A program made the position numbers and the translations under genes. Below the pieces are notes generated by a model. That model was not told the DNA's origin. It saw only the letters and a program-made list of their open reading frames with translations, and made no database searches. From NCBI GenBank assembly GCA_007182875.1, contig AP019514.1, positions 1,178,001 through 1,242,000 on the forward strand: 64,000 nt of DNA, in the 5' to 3' direction. Source of the DNA: Vreelandella sulfidaeris. Lineage in GTDB: Bacteria > Pseudomonadota > Gammaproteobacteria > Pseudomonadales > Halomonadaceae. Positions 42,063 to 53,109 of this stretch are shown one piece after another. How positions within the stretch are numbered: position 1 is the first letter of the stretch; the number at the start of each line of letters is the position of its first letter.

Positions 42063-43493
42063 ATGGTGATAAATCCTAAGACGAAGTCTCTATCCACTAT
42101 CATTCATCGTGGCGGCGCTAGCGGGGTTACCGGTAGCTGTCATCAGCTGATCGCTAATAGTGAGTCTTCACTTTTAATCGATTGTGGCTTGTTTCAAGGC
42201 GACGATGCGCAGCAGGATAGCTTCGCTCAGCTCTCTATTGATTTTGATATTTCGACGGTAAAAGCGCTGGTTGTGACGCATGTTCATATCGACCACATCG
42301 GGCGGTTGCCGTATTTGTTGGCTGCTGGTTTTCAGGCCCTATTTTATGCTCAAAGCCTTCGGCGAAGTTATTACCGTTGGTGATCGAAGATGCTTTGAAA
42401 ATAGGCTTTACCCGCGATGCGCGTTTAATTTCTCAGTTTTTAGAGCGGGTAGAGCAACAGCTAGTGCCGTTGGATTATGCTAAATGGCATACCGTGGAAT
42501 CATCGCCCTCTATTAACATGAAGGTAAAGCTGCAGCGTGCGGGGCATATTCTGGGGTCTAGCTTTGTGGAAGTTGCATTACGCGAACCCCACTCAACGCA
42601 CCGTGAGCGTGTGGTGTTTTCCGGCGACTTGGGGCAGCTAACTCCCCCTTGTTACCTGCGCCTAAATCGCCGCCTAGGGCCGATGTATTGGTGTTGGAGT
42701 CTACCTATGGCGACCGGCTGCATGAGGGGCGCAGCGAAAGGGCGACGCTTCTTAAGTGTGCTATTGAGCAGGCGCTAGAGAATAAAGGCACGGTGATTAT
42801 TCCTGCCTTTAGCATTGGCCGAACCCAAGAATTGCTTTATGAGTTAGAGGGGATTATTCATCGGGCGGGCAGTGATGCGCTCTGGCAATCGCTGGAAATT
42901 ATCGTCGATTCGCCGCTGGCGTCGCGTTTTACGCGAGTGTACCGCGAGCTAAAACCTTTTGGGATGACGAAGCGCAGAAACGCGTGAAAGCAGGTCGGCA
43001 CCCATTAAATTTTGCTGCGCTGTATACCGTGGATAGCCACGAAACGCATGAGCAAACGGTGCGCTATTTAGCCGAAAGCGGCAGGCCTGCGGTGGTGATT
43101 GCTGCCAGTGGAATGTGCGCTGGTGGGCGAGTAGTTAACTATTTAAAAGCCATGTTAGGTGACCCGCGCCATCAGGTGCTGTTTGTGGGGTACCAAGGGG
43201 CTGGAACGCCGGGGCGCGATATACAGCGCTATGGCCCTGAGGGCGGCTGGGCAATGCTGGATGGGGAGCGTTACGATATTCGTGCGGGCGTGAGTACCAT
43301 CAGCGGTTACTCCGCCCACGCGGATCAACGGGACTTACTCAACTTCGTTAAGCGAATGCGTCATTGGCCCCGGGAAATTCGTCTTGTGCATGGCGATGCA
43401 GGTGCCAAGCGAGAGCTTAAAACCGCCATTGAAGCAATGGCCCGCAAAGCGGGTCGGACCATCAGTGTTGTTTTGCCTTCGGAGGATGGGTGA
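42063..43493 (+). CDS. Beta-CASP metallo-beta-lactamase fold hydrolase (frameshifted)
   Basis: MVINPKTKSLSTIIHRGGAS at 42063. The zinc motif appears as THVHIDHIGRLPYLL (HxHxDH). GHILGSSFVEVALREP, FSGDLGQL, VLVLESTYGDRLH, GTVIIPAFSIGRTQELLYEL (beta-CASP motif region), ASGMCAGGRVVNYLKAML and SGYSAHADQRDLL follow in family order. Breaks are at about 42345, 42650 and 42960. Length about 477 residues. Relatives are RNA-processing exonucleases or endonucleases of the YSH1/CPSF type and uncharacterised bacterial proteins; the substrate here is unknown. Confidence 0.85.
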
Positions 43494-43533
43494 TTTTCGA
43501 GAGGCGGGATAATTGCTGATCGCCCAATGAATT

Positions 43534-43573
43534 GGGCTCCTACAAGGGGGGCGCCGAGCCCTTGTAGGAGCCC
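43534..43573. repeat. Perfect 15-bp palindromic hairpin between convergent genes
   Basis: GGGCTCCTACAAGGG (43534-43548) and CCCTTGTAGGAGCCC (43559-43573) are perfect complements around GGGCGCCGAG. It lies 40 bp after the hydrolase stop and 4 bp after the stop of the minus-strand gene. It looks like a REP-type intergenic palindrome and may also stop transcription from both sides. Confidence 0.75.
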
Positions 43574-43576
43574 GGC

Positions 43577-44166
43577 TCACCAACCGCCTTGGCCTTCTAG
43601 CAAGCTGCGTGTGTTGTTATTTAACGGCAGGCGGAAGTCAGCGCTGCCGAGTACCATGGCATCGCCCGCCCGCACTACCCGAGCACTCACATAGACGTAG
43701 TCCTGCCCTTGCGCATAGGTGCCCATAAGAATGGAGCGGGCATTATGCTGGGCGCTTAAGCGCTGCACTTGGCGTGAAAGAATCAGCTCGCCCACGCTCT
43801 CTTCGATAAACATGCTGTCGCGCATTTTAACTTCGCGTACCTGCATACCTTGGCGCGATAGCGCCGATGCCATGATTTCAGAGCTGATCCGCCCAAGCGT
43901 CGACGATTGACTAAGGTTGTCGATGCTGACGAAGGTGGCGGCGATCATAGGGCTATAGCGTGTTAGCTCTGGGTTGCTGGCGATCATCTGTTCGGCAGCG
44001 GCATGAACCAATTCCGAAAGGTCGGGTTCCGGTTGGGCGGGCGTGTTGTGAGCATTACCCAGGTGTTGCAGCCCGCTAGCATCAGTAGCGTAATGCTAAC
44101 GACCATTGCACGGGTTGAGTGGTTTACAAAGCGAGCGCGCCATACAGTCAAAAAAGTCTTCAGCAT
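43577..44166 (-). CDS. FlgO-like outer-membrane lipoprotein (one frameshift)
   Basis: ATG 44166 opens MLKTFLTVWRARFVNHSTRA, then a hydrophobic stretch ending in the lipobox LLMLAGC. After a break near 44000 the frame reads LVHAAAEQMIASNPELTRYS, IAATFVSIDNLSQSSTLGRI, MRDSMFIEESVGELILSRQV and RSILMGTYAQGQDYVYVSAR, the pattern of the FlgO domain family. FlgO is an outer-membrane protein at the base of sheathed flagella in Vibrio, but here no flagellar genes are adjacent. It starts 4 bp after another lipoprotein gene and is probably co-transcribed with it. Confidence 0.72.
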
Positions 44167-44170
44167 GTCA

Positions 44171-44908
44171 TTACCACGTGTCAGTAATGGAAACGGAGGG
44201 CGTGGCAGGGGCCTGAGGCACGCGATGAGGCGCGTATTGGCGACGATCGCCTGCATTAATGTAGTAAATATTGGAGGAAGAGTAGAGAATTCGTTCGCCA
44301 TCGATAATCTGGGTCGTCACAATGATCTCTTCGTTGCCGGTATGGGTCCAGCTACCGCTGGTGGTGTCGGCGAGTGCGGCGGCAGGGATTAACCCCAATG
44401 CGGGTTCGGCCCACTGGTTATAAGGGATGGTCGCCACAGCGATGCCAGCGGTGAGCGCGGTAAAGGCCCCAATAGGCGGGCGTATAAAACCGCGATCCCG
44501 ATGTTCGACGACTTCTACATCAATCGTGATATTGGCGCTGTTCGCGGTGGGAACCGTGGTGAGGTTGGCGCCGCGTGATACTAGCTCACTGGTGAGTAGC
44601 GTGCGGAATCCACGTCCAAACTCACCACCGCTGTAGGCATGTAGTTCGCCGTTGTCTGCTTCGCTGATATGTAAATCGCGATTGCGTACGCGCTCACGTT
44701 GTAAAATGCGGGTAGCTTCGTGTTGGGCCAGAACGTCCCAATGATGAGCTGCCTGCATGCGCTGTTGTTCAGTATAAGGATAGGTGGTGGCGATCGGCGC
44801 TTGTGATGTATTGGCGTAAAAGCAGCCGCTGAGCATTAAGCTTGCCAGCCCCAAGCTAACCGGACGTATGAAATAAGGTAGTTGAAATAATGTGGGACGG
44901 GTGCGCAC
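44171..44908 (-). CDS. Lipoprotein of unknown function
   Basis: An unbroken 245-residue frame starts MRTRPTLFQLPYFIRPVSLG, with the lipobox SLMLSGC at about residues 24-30. The mature part has DVLAQHEATRILQRERVRNR, AYSGGEFGRGFRTLLTSELV, NITIDVEVVEHRDRGFIRPP and a hydrophobic segment ALTAGIAVATIP. The organisation (helical N-part, then a FlgO-like or curli-secretin-like alpha/beta region) hints at a partner of the downstream FlgO-like lipoprotein. I cannot assign a named family. Confidence 0.75.
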   Translation of the reverse strand: MRTRPTLFQLPYFIRPVSLGLASLMLSGCFYANTSQAPIATTYPYTEQQRMQAAHHWDVLAQHEATRILQRERVRNRDLHISEADNGELHAYSGGEFGRGFRTLLTSELVSRGANLTTVPTANSANITIDVEVVEHRDRGFIRPPIGAFTALTAGIAVATIPYNQWAEPALGLIPAAALADTTSGSWTHTGNEEIIVTTQIIDGERILYSSSNIYYINAGDRRQYAPHRVPQAPATPSVSITDTW

Positions 44909-45024
44909 CTGCTAGTTCCTTTTCGCTACAAAACTGCTTTTGATAGACTGTTCGTCGTGCTTTTCTGCCACGGTTAGTTTGCCATGCCTGGTTCGAAGTG
45001 CCTAACCTGACATACTTAATTCCT

Positions 45025-45067
45025 AGTTCTTGTATTCATAGTTCTTGTATTCGAAGTACTTGTAATC
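45025..45067 (+). repeat. Three 15-bp tandem repeats upstream of MotB-like gene
   Basis: AGTTCTTGTATTC occurs at 45025 and 45040, with a variant AGTACTTGTAATC at 45055, in the divergent promoter region. It may be a repeated binding site or slipped-strand repeat. Confidence 0.6.
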
Positions 45068-45123
45068 GATATAAATAGCTAGATCGGCCATAAGGTTCAA
45101 AACTTGAATGAGCAATAACACCC

Positions 45124-46125
45124 ATGCTTGAAGATTACCGCAGAGGACCGCGTCATGATTCGCTAATGTCGGCTTACCAAGAAGGCGATAGCAATAGCGG
45201 ATGGATGATCAGCTATCTCGATATCATGACGTTGATGGTGGCCCTTTTCGTGGTCATTATTGCCGCTGCCGGGGCGACAAGCCCTGAATGGGTGGCGGAG
45301 GATACCGCGAGTGACTACACCCAATCAGCATCATCGCCTACGCTGGGAGTCCCGATGCCCGGGACGTTAGCTAAGGCAATGCCTGAGCGCGCCGGTACTG
45401 CCGCCTGGAATGGGGTAGGGCTGAGCCCCATGGCCATTAGTACGGCGTTGGGGGTGGCTGGGTTGCCACCCTTGTCTCAAGTACGTCGTCGCGTCAGCGT
45501 TGGGGTGCCACCCTTTGGCGGCACCATCTCCGCAGCTCCCACAGAGCCGGTTATCGCCCTGCCAACCCTGCTAATGCCTACAGGTATCGAGAATTTAACG
45601 TCACCCTTGGCTGATTATATGGTGGTGTTAACGGATCGTCCCCCGGTCAATGTACAGGCGGTGAGCGATGAAGCAAGACTAGGTGCGGTTGCACTGGAGC
45701 AGTCGCTCTCAACGCGTTGAAGAGTCGCCTTATCTGCCCGACCTGGAGGGGGTTGAAGTGTCGCGGGTACCGGAGGGATTAGTCTGCGTGTTCAGGATCA
45801 GCTGCTGTTTCCTTCTGCGACAGCGGAGCTAACCGACGATGGTTCTTCACTGGTGGGTAGTTTGCTGGCGACTATTCAACGTTATGATGGCGAAGTCTGG
45901 GTTGAAGGCCATTCCGATAGCCAGACCATTAACACTGACGAATTCTTCTAACTGGGCACTCTCGCGCGTGCCATTGCCATTGTTGAAGCGTTAGAAGCTG
46001 CCGGTGTTTCTGCTGAACGGCTACGCGCCGTCGGCTTGGCGGCCACAAGACCGCTCGAAAGCAACGCTACCGCTGAAGGGCGCGCACGCAACCGGCGGGT
46101 TGAGGTAGTCATTCATGTGGAGTAG
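45124..46125 (+). CDS. MotB/OmpA-like cell-wall anchored membrane protein (frameshifted)
   Basis: The N-terminus has a cytosolic segment then [20 protein letters not shown], a single helix with an Asp placed like the proton-channel Asp of MotB. A long Pro/Ala/Gly-rich linker (about 150 residues) leads, after breaks near 45710, 45765 and 45950, into an OmpA-like peptidoglycan-binding domain. That domain reads [49 protein letters not shown] and [13 protein letters not shown] MotA partner is not in the window. It could be a stator or a structural anchor. Confidence 0.75.
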
Positions 46126-46190
46126 TTGTCGTGGGCTTAAAACACGGGTCTTAAAACACAGGGCTTAAAACAAAAGCTTAAACAAACATT

Positions 46191-46217
46191 AAAAAAAAGC
46201 CCGCCGGGGAGGCGGGC
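46191..46217 (-). terminator. Terminator reading leftward
   Basis: GCCCGCC-GGGGA-GGCGGGC (46199-46217) is flanked on the left by an A run, giving a T run on the minus strand. It would end a minus-strand transcript coming from 46.5 kb, supporting a gene there. Confidence 0.8.
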
Positions 46218-46232
46218 ATTAAAGGGCTTGGC

Positions 46233-46550
46233 TTACTGTGGCCCACTGGCATCAGGTGAGGGGTATACAGGGCTGCCAGTGGGTACAGCTTTAGTATAGC
46301 TATTTGCGCGAATTTTCCAAGTGTTGCGATATTTTTTACTAGCTTGTTTAGTCAATTTGATAAGTTCTTTGCGTCTTAATTTGCAAACAAGCGGTGAGTA
46401 AGGTGCACCGTTCCGCTTCATGCGCTTTTTGGTGCGCTGATGCTGCCTCTTTTTGGTGCTGAGTGATGTTTGAACGTTATGAGCCTTATAAACCCACCTG
46501 CATTTACATGTAACCTTTTGCTGATTCAATACTTCTTTGTCTTGGCGCAT
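46233..46550 (-). CDS. Small very basic protein, doubtful
   Basis: A 105-residue frame rich in Lys and Arg (STKKRQHQRTKKRMKRNGAP) stops 16 bp before a minus-strand terminator. No ribosome binding site is evident and no family is recognised. It may be real or may be a chance frame over an untranslated transcript. Confidence 0.35.
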   Translation of the reverse strand: MRQDKEVLNQQKVTCKCRWVYKAHNVQTSLSTKKRQHQRTKKRMKRNGAPYSPLVCKLRRKELIKLTKQASKKYRNTWKIRANSYTKAVPTGSPVYPSPDASGPQ

Positions 46551-46623
46551 AACTTGCTACATTGGTTAGGTAACCTAGAGATACCATCTTAACGATGCGT
46601 TAAGACTGATGAGAGGTAGTGCC

Positions 46624-47502
46624 ATGTCTGAACACATTCACCTTTCGGTACCAGCGCCTCCGGCAGACCCCGCTTTGCAGCCACGGCTGGTAGTGACTGA
46701 TTTAGACGGCTCGCTGTTGGATCATCATAGTTATGATTTCAGCCCTGCTGCACCATGGCTTGCCCGTTTAAAGCAGATGGGGTGCCGGTAATCCCGGTGA
46801 CCAGTAAGACCCGTGCCGAGCTGCTCCCGCTGCGTGAAGCACTAGGCCTTACGGCCACGCCGTTTATTGCTGAAAATGGTGCGGTCATTGGCTTACCGCC
46901 GGGTTGGTGTCATGCGCGCTTAGACCGGCCTGGTAGCGGTCGTGACGGGGTCGTTATCAAACACCCAGGCGTCGATGTTGGCTTTATTCGCGCTCGTTTG
47001 AAGGTATGGCGCGAGCGCTTGAATGTTCAATTTACCCGCATGGGTGAGTTGAGTGTAAAGGAAGTCATGGAACTGACAGGGTTGGACGAACCACGCGCCC
47101 GTGATGCTCGGCAGCGGGAGGAGTGAGCCACTATTGTGGGAAGATAGTGCCGCGGCATTGGAAACGTTTCGTGCCGCGCTAGAGGGGGATAGCCTGCAAC
47201 TCACTCCAAGGGGGGCGTTTTTGGCATGTCATGGGGCGCGCGGCCGACAAGGGCGCCGCCGTGGAATGGTTGGTTAAACGCTTTACGGCGTTAAGAGGCC
47301 AGCCCCACTTTCATTGGGGTTGGGAGACGGGCCGAACGATATCACTATGCTTGAAGCGGTCGATCAAGCGGTGGTGATTCGTGGTTGTCATGACTTGGTC
47401 GTCGAGCCCCGTAATACATCGCTATATCGCACGGAAGCAACAGGACCGACCGGCTGGGCCGAGGGAGTAACCCACTGGTGGGGCGAGATGACCGCCGTTT
47501 AA
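46624..47502 (+). CDS. Mannosyl/glucosyl-3-phosphoglycerate phosphatase, HAD family (two frameshifts)
   Basis: The start [20 protein letters not shown] at 46624 is chosen over the ATG at 46609. HAD motif I is DLDGSLLD (about 46698-46721), motif II is VTSKTRAE, and motif IV is [15 protein letters not shown]. The MPGP-type cap lies between ([34 protein letters not shown]). Breaks near 46790 and 47125-47220. It dephosphorylates hexosyl-3-phosphoglycerate to the osmolyte glucosylglycerate or mannosylglycerate. The next gene encodes the matching synthase. Confidence 0.85.
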
Positions 47503-47569
47503 CGACGGCGGAGAAGCATGTTGCCGTTTCTTTATGATTCTAAGTTTATGAGACCAGGGAGGTGAGCGC

Positions 47570-48786
47570 GTGAGTGACTTTCATCAGAACGGTATTATTA
47601 CTGACTTTCACAATCTTACCCAGCGCTCGGTTGATGCGCTTGAGCAAGAGTTATGTCAATTTTCCCATCGACGCCCGATGGGGTTGATTCTGCCCTCGCT
47701 TTTTCGGAACTGGAAGGGCCAGCGTTGTCGGGGATAGTTGATGAGCTGGCTAAAGTCCCTTATCTCAATGAAATTGTGATTGGTTTGGATCGAGCTGACC
47801 GTGAGCAGTTCTTGTATGCCCGGGAGTTTTTCTCTCGGCTACCGCAGCATACGCGTATTTTATGGAATGACGGCCCACGGCTAAGCGCCTTGGATGCGGA
47901 ACTAGGGGAGCACGGGTTAGGCGCCTCGGAACCGGGTAAAGGGCGTAATGTGTGGTATTGCGCAGGCTATATGCTGTCGTCAGGGCGCTCGACGGTCGTA
48001 GGGCTACACGATTGCGATATATTGACCTACGAACGCGGGCTGCTGGCACGGCTGTTGTATCCTGTGGCTCACCCTAATTTTAACTATAGTTTTAGCAAAG
48101 GTTATTACCCACGCATTGCGAAGGGTAAGCTCAATGGTCGTGTCTCACGGCTGCTTGTGACGCCCTGTTACGGGCGCTTAAAACCGTGTGCGGGCCATTG
48201 CCCTATCTCGACTATCTGGATGGTTTTCGTTATCCGCTGTCAGGCGAGTTTGCAATGCGCCGTGAAGTGCTGGAAGAGATTCGCATGCCTGCTGATTGGG
48301 GCTGGAAATTGGCGTATTGTCAGAGCTACAGCGCAATTACTCACTGCGGCAGCTTTGCCAAGTGGATATTGCCGATGCATACGACCATAAACACCAGCCG
48401 ATTAGCGAAGAAGATCCCAATGGCGGTTTAAACCGCATGAGCCTTGATATCTCCAAAGCGCTCTATCGCAAATTAGCGACTCAGGGCGTTACCTTTAGCA
48501 GCGAAGATTTCCGCACGCTCAAAGCGACCTATTACCGCTTTGCACTGGATTTGATTGAGGCCTATGATCACGATGCGACGATGAATGGCCTAAGCCTTGA
48601 TCGTCATAGTGAGGAGCAGGCCGTGGAGCTATTGCCAGTAATCTACTCGAAGCAGGCAACCTGTTTTTGGATAACCCCAGAGAGCGGCCTTTTATTCCCA
48701 GTTGGAACCGTGTGCAGGCTGCCGTGCCGGATCTCCTTGCGCGCATGCACGAAGCGGTAGAACTCGATAACCAAGGTAAGGTGTAA
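47570..48786 (+). CDS. Glucosyl/mannosyl-3-phosphoglycerate synthase-like glycosyltransferase (frameshifted)
   Basis: GTG 47570 follows AGGGAGGTGA and begins SDFHQNGIITDFHNLTQRSV. The chain has LICLPS-like start GLILPSLF, KVPYLNEIVIGLDRADREQF, GKGRNVWYCAGYMLSSGRST, the metal site VVGLHDCDILTYERGLLARL, and DYLDGFRYPLSGEFAMRREV. MPADWGLEIGVLSELQRNYS follows. Length is about 405 residues after repairs near 47700, 48170, 48295 and 48650. These features match the GpgS-like group that moves a hexose from a nucleotide sugar to 3-phosphoglycerate. A glucose donor is favoured because a GH13 phosphorylase lies nearby. Confidence 0.75.
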
Positions 48787-48805
48787 AGGCTATTAATATG
48801 GCATT

Positions 48806-49282
48806 GCGAGGGTAGCAGCGATGCGGCAATCTCAGGCTGCGTTGGAGCATAAAATCGAGATCGCCGCGCTTCGCTCGCGATGACAAATACAACCAACCCG
48901 AGATCGCCGCGCTTCGCTCGCGATGACAAATACAGCCAACCCCGAGATCGCCGTGCTTCGCTCGCGATGACAAAAACAACCAACCCCGAGATCGCCGCGC
49001 TTCGCTCGCGATGACAAATACAGCCAACCCTCCGAGATCGCCGCGCTTCGCTCGCGATGACAAATACAGCCAACCCTGAGATCGCCGCGCTTCGCTCGCG
49101 ATGACAAATACAGCCAACCCCAAGATCGCCGCGCTTCGCTCGCGATGACAAAAACAACCAACCCCGAGATCGCCGCGCTTCGCTCGCGATGACAAATACA
49201 GCCAACCCCGAGATCGCCGCGCTTCGCTCGCGATGACACCCACGTGTCATTGCGAGGAGCGCAGCGACGCGGCAATCTCCGC
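48806..49282. repeat. REP-type palindrome array 1 (nine tandem units)
   Basis: Nine copies of GAGATCGCCGCGCTTCGCTC plus GCGATGACAAATACAGCCAACCCC recur every 43-46 bp from about 48857 to 49240. Each contains the palindrome CGCGCTTCGCTCGCG. The array is bordered on both sides by a second palindrome type (ATTGCGAGG...CGGCAATCTC), in inverted relation on the right (49248-49280). It lies between the synthase and the first chemoreceptor gene, just past the stops of both. Confidence 0.92.
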
Positions 49283-49296
49283 CTACGATGAGGGCG

Positions 49297-50913
49297 TTAA
49301 AAATCGCTGTGCTGAGGGGAAACCCGCTTGGCAGGGGCGGAGGCTGGCAAACTCGCCTGTGCATTCCCTATGCTTTGATTAATGCGGAAGTGGGCAACCA
49401 GTTGACGTAGCTGCGCACTGAGTTGTGCCAGCGACTGGGTGGCATGGTTGCTCTCTTGGACCAGGCCGGCATTTTGCTGGGTCATTTGATCCATTTGTGT
49501 CACGGCTTGGTTAACCTGCTCGATACCGCTGCTTTGCTCGATAGTGGCGGCAGAAATTTCCTGCACCAATGTGCTGAGTTGTTTGATGTCGTCGACCATG
49601 CCATTGATCACATCGCCCGTGGCGCGCACTTGGCGGCTACCTTCCACCACTTTACTATCCGACGCTTCGATCAGGGTTTTGATTTCCTGGGCGGCAGCGG
49701 CCGAACGGCTGGCGAGTTGGCGAACCTCATTGGCGACGACGGCGAAGCCGCGCCCTTACTCTCCAGCGCGAGCGGCTTCCACCGACGCGTTAAGTGCCAA
49801 AATATTGGTTTGGAAAGCAATGCCGTCAATGGTATTGACGATACTGCTCATTTGGGTGGCGCTCTCGTTAATGGTCCCCATGGTGGTAATGACGGTGGTC
49901 ATGGAGTCACTGCCGCGCTGGGCGCTGTCGGCGGCTCTTGTGGCAAGCGTGCGCGCATGGTCCGCATGCTCGGCATTTTGCTTAACGGTCGCCGTGAGCT
50001 GTTCCATGCTGGAGGCCGTTTCAGCCAATGAAGCAGCCTGTTCTTCAGTGCGGGTGGAAAGTTCTTCGTTAACGCCGACAATTTGCTCAACGCCATTATT
50101 CACCTGGTTCGCCTCGTGGTGAATATCGCCAATCGTCTTGGCTAGGGTTTCGCGCATGCGGTTAATATCAAACAGCAGGCTTTCGCGATCCTTTGCCGAC
50201 AGCTGAGTGGTTTGGGTTAAATCGCCGTCAGCGATATAGCGCACCACGCTGGCGGCGTAGCGTGGGTCACCGCCTAACCGACGCGAAACGTCACGAATTA
50301 CCCAGCCCATTAGTAGGGTGACCGGTAGCCCAATGATCAGCAGGATGACGATCGAGCGAATCAAACCGGCAATAAAGGCTGCGTTAATATCATCGACATA
50401 AACGCCTGTTGCCAGCGACCATTCCCACTCGGGAAGATAGGCTACATAGCTTATTTTTGGCACCTGTTCATCGCCAGTAATACGGCGAGAGTAGTAGCCA
50501 ACGTGACCGCCGCCGGCTTGGGCTGCTTCTCTGAAAGCGGCATAAAGATCCATGCCACTGGAATCTTGGTAAGCGCTCATGTCTTCGCCGCGAGGGCGGT
50601 TTGGGTGGGAAATAATATGTAGGTCGTTATCGAAGGAAAATATATATTCACCGTCGCCAAAGCTAGCGCTAGACATATTGTCGATCGCACGCTGCTGCGC
50701 TTCTTCAAGGCTGATTTCGCCAGCGGCGACTCGCTCTGCAGCGCTACAATTTGGCTATGTACACTCTCGATGACGTACTGAATGCTGTCGCGGCGTTCGC
50801 TCTCAATTGTTTGGCGATTTTCCCATGCTAGCCAGCCCACCAATAACAGCATGGCGAGCCAAATAATGCCCAAAAGTTCCCCAAAGTTTTTGCGTCGTCG
50901 TTAAGCGCGTCAT
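49297..50913 (-). CDS. Methyl-accepting chemotaxis protein with Cache sensor, copy 1 (frameshifted)
   Basis: ATG 50913 starts [13 protein letters not shown] first membrane helix ([20 protein letters not shown]), a single Cache_2-type periplasmic sensor (FGDGEYIFSFDNDLHIISHP, GVGYYSRR-like [29 protein letters not shown]) and a second helix ([20 protein letters not shown]) follow. A HAMP and the signalling hairpin come next ([40 protein letters not shown]). The final residues HSDF do not form a CheR-binding pentapeptide. Breaks near 50885, 50715 and 49760. Ligand probably a small organic acid, by analogy only. Confidence 0.9.
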
Positions 50914-50989
50914 GTTTTTCCTAGCCGATGTAAGTAAGTAACGGTTTTTTTATCGGCTTAACGCGGCAATACATTAGTTTTATTTAAAG

Positions 50990-51322
50990 GAAGTGCTGCC
51001 GCGGCAATTTCAGACTGCATTGGAGCATAAAATCGAGATCGCCGCGCTTCGCTCGCGATGACAAACACAGCCAACCCCGAGATCGCCGCGCTTCGCTCGC
51101 GATGACAAATACAGCTAACCCCGAGATCGCCGCGCTTCGCTCGCGATGACAAATACAGCCAACCCCGAGATCGCCGCGCTTCGCTCGCGATGACAAATAC
51201 AGCCAACCCTGAGATCGCCGCGCTTTGCTCGCGATGACAATATAGTTAACCCGAGATCGCCGCGCTTCGCTCGCGATGACACTCTCTGGTCATTGCGAGG
51301 AGCGTAGCGACGCGGCAATCTC
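50990..51322. repeat. REP-type palindrome array 2 (six tandem units)
   Basis: Six units of the same 43-46-bp repeat (from about 51035 to 51280) with the same left border (GCATTGGAGCATAAAATCGA) and right border (CATTGCGAGGAGCGTAGCGA) as array 1. It separates the two chemoreceptor copies. Confidence 0.92.
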
Positions 51323-51340
51323 AAACGGCGATGGCTAACG

Positions 51341-52957
51341 TTAAAAATCGCTGTCCTGGTAGGCTGCCCGAGGGGCTGTCGAAGAGGTTGGCAAACTCGC
51401 CTGCGCATTCCCAGTGCTCTGATTAATGCGGAAGTGAGCAACCAGTTGACGTAGCTGAGCACTCAGTTGTGCCAGCGACTGGGTGGCATGGTTACTCTCT
51501 TGCACTAAGCCTGCATTTTGCTGGGTCATTTGATCCATTTGAATCACGGCTTGGTTGACCTGCTCGATGCCGCTGCTTTGCTCGATGGTGGCGGCAGAGA
51601 TTTCCCGCACCAATGTGCTGAGCTGCTTGATATCGTCGACCATGCCATTGATCACATCGCCCGTGGCGCGCACTTGGCGGCTACCTTCCACCACTTTACT
51701 ATCCGACGCTTCGATCAGGGTTTTGATTTCCTGGGCGGCAGCGGCCGAACGGCTGGCGAGTTGGCGAACCTCATTGGCGACGACGGCGAAGCCGCGGCCT
51801 TGCTCTCCAGCGCGCGCAGCTTCCACCGACGCGTTAAGGGCCAAGATGTTGGTTTGAAGGCAATGCCGTCAATGGTATTGACGATACTGCTCATTTGGGT
51901 GGCGCTTTCGTTAATGGTTCCCATGGTGGTAATGACGGTGGTCATGGAGTCACTACCGCGCTGGGCACTGTCGGCAGCTCTTGTGGCAAGCGTGCGCGCA
52001 TGGTCTGCATGCTCGGCATTTTGCTTAACGGTAGCAGTGAGCTGTTCCATACTTGAGGCCGTTTCAGCCAGTGAAGCAGCCTGTTCCTCGGTGCGTGTGG
52101 AAAGCTCTTCGTTAACGCCGACAATTTGCTCGACACCGCTGTTGACCTGATCTGCCCCGTGGTGAATATCGCCAATTGTCTCGGCAAGCGTTTCACGCAT
52201 ACGGTTAATGTTAAATAGTAAACTTTCCTGGTCTTTCGCTGAAAGCTGCGTTACCTGGGTCAGGTCTCCGTCAGCGATATGGCGCACTACGCTTGCGGCG
52301 TAGCGTGGATCACCGCCTAAACGCCGGGAAACGTCACGAATCACCAAGCCCATTAGCAGCGTTACCGGTAGGCCGATGATCAGCAAGATGCCAATCGAGT
52401 GAATTAAATCGGTAATAAACGCTTCATTGATGTCATCGACATACACGCCCGTGGCTAACGACCAGCCCCACTCGGGAAGGTGAGCGACATAACTGGTTTT
52501 TGGTAGCTGTTCATCGCCACCGGCGCGGGTCGAGTAGTAATTAACGTGGCCACCGCCTGCTTGGGCAACGCGCAGCAACTCTGGATAGAGCGCCATGCCG
52601 CTAGCGTCTAAATAGTCGGTCATGTCCGTGCCGGACTCACGGCTGGGGTGGGAAATAACTAATAAGTCATCATTGAAGGAGAAAATATATTCGCCAGCGC
52701 CGAAGCTGACGCTAGACATATTGTCGATCGCGCGTTGCTGCGCTTCTTCGAGGCTGAGCTCACCGGCGGCAACCCTTTCCTGAAGTGCTTCAATTTGGTT
52801 GTGGACGCTTTCGACCACGTACTGAATGCTGTCGCGGCGTTCGCTTACAATCGTTTGACGGTTCTCAAGGGCCAACCAGCCCACCAAGAGCAGCATCGCG
52901 ATCCAGATGATGCCCAGTGTTCCCCCACAGTTTTTGTGTTGTTGTTAAACGAGTCAT
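51341..52957 (-). CDS. Methyl-accepting chemotaxis protein with Cache sensor, copy 2 (frameshifted)
   Basis: ATG 52957 starts [12 protein letters not shown], identical to copy 1. The sensor region has diverged most ([60 protein letters not shown]), while the signalling domain is almost identical. The difference in the ligand-binding part suggests that the copies now read different ligands or affinities. Breaks near 52920 and 51855. Both copies end immediately beside a REP array, showing that gene and array were duplicated together. Confidence 0.9.
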
Positions 52958-53109
52958 GTTTTTCCTATTTTATTGTAATTGAGTTCTTATTCTTTATCGG
53001 CATGACGCGCCGATACCTTAGCGGTATTTTTTTGGTTAATTTCTCTTGTTGAGGGTCAAAAGATACATAGGGGCGATGAAGCCAATCATCGCCCCTATAA
53101 TCTAGCTAA

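Noticed and set aside
48857..49240. CRISPR array
   Set aside because: The 43-46-bp unit is conserved along its whole length, so there are no unique spacers; no cas genes are nearby.
48519..49364. Three long overlapping minus-strand frames over the repeat array near 49 kb (and similar at 50958-51462)
   Set aside because: They are translations of palindromic DNA repeats (VIASEARRS-type peptides in every frame), with no RBS.
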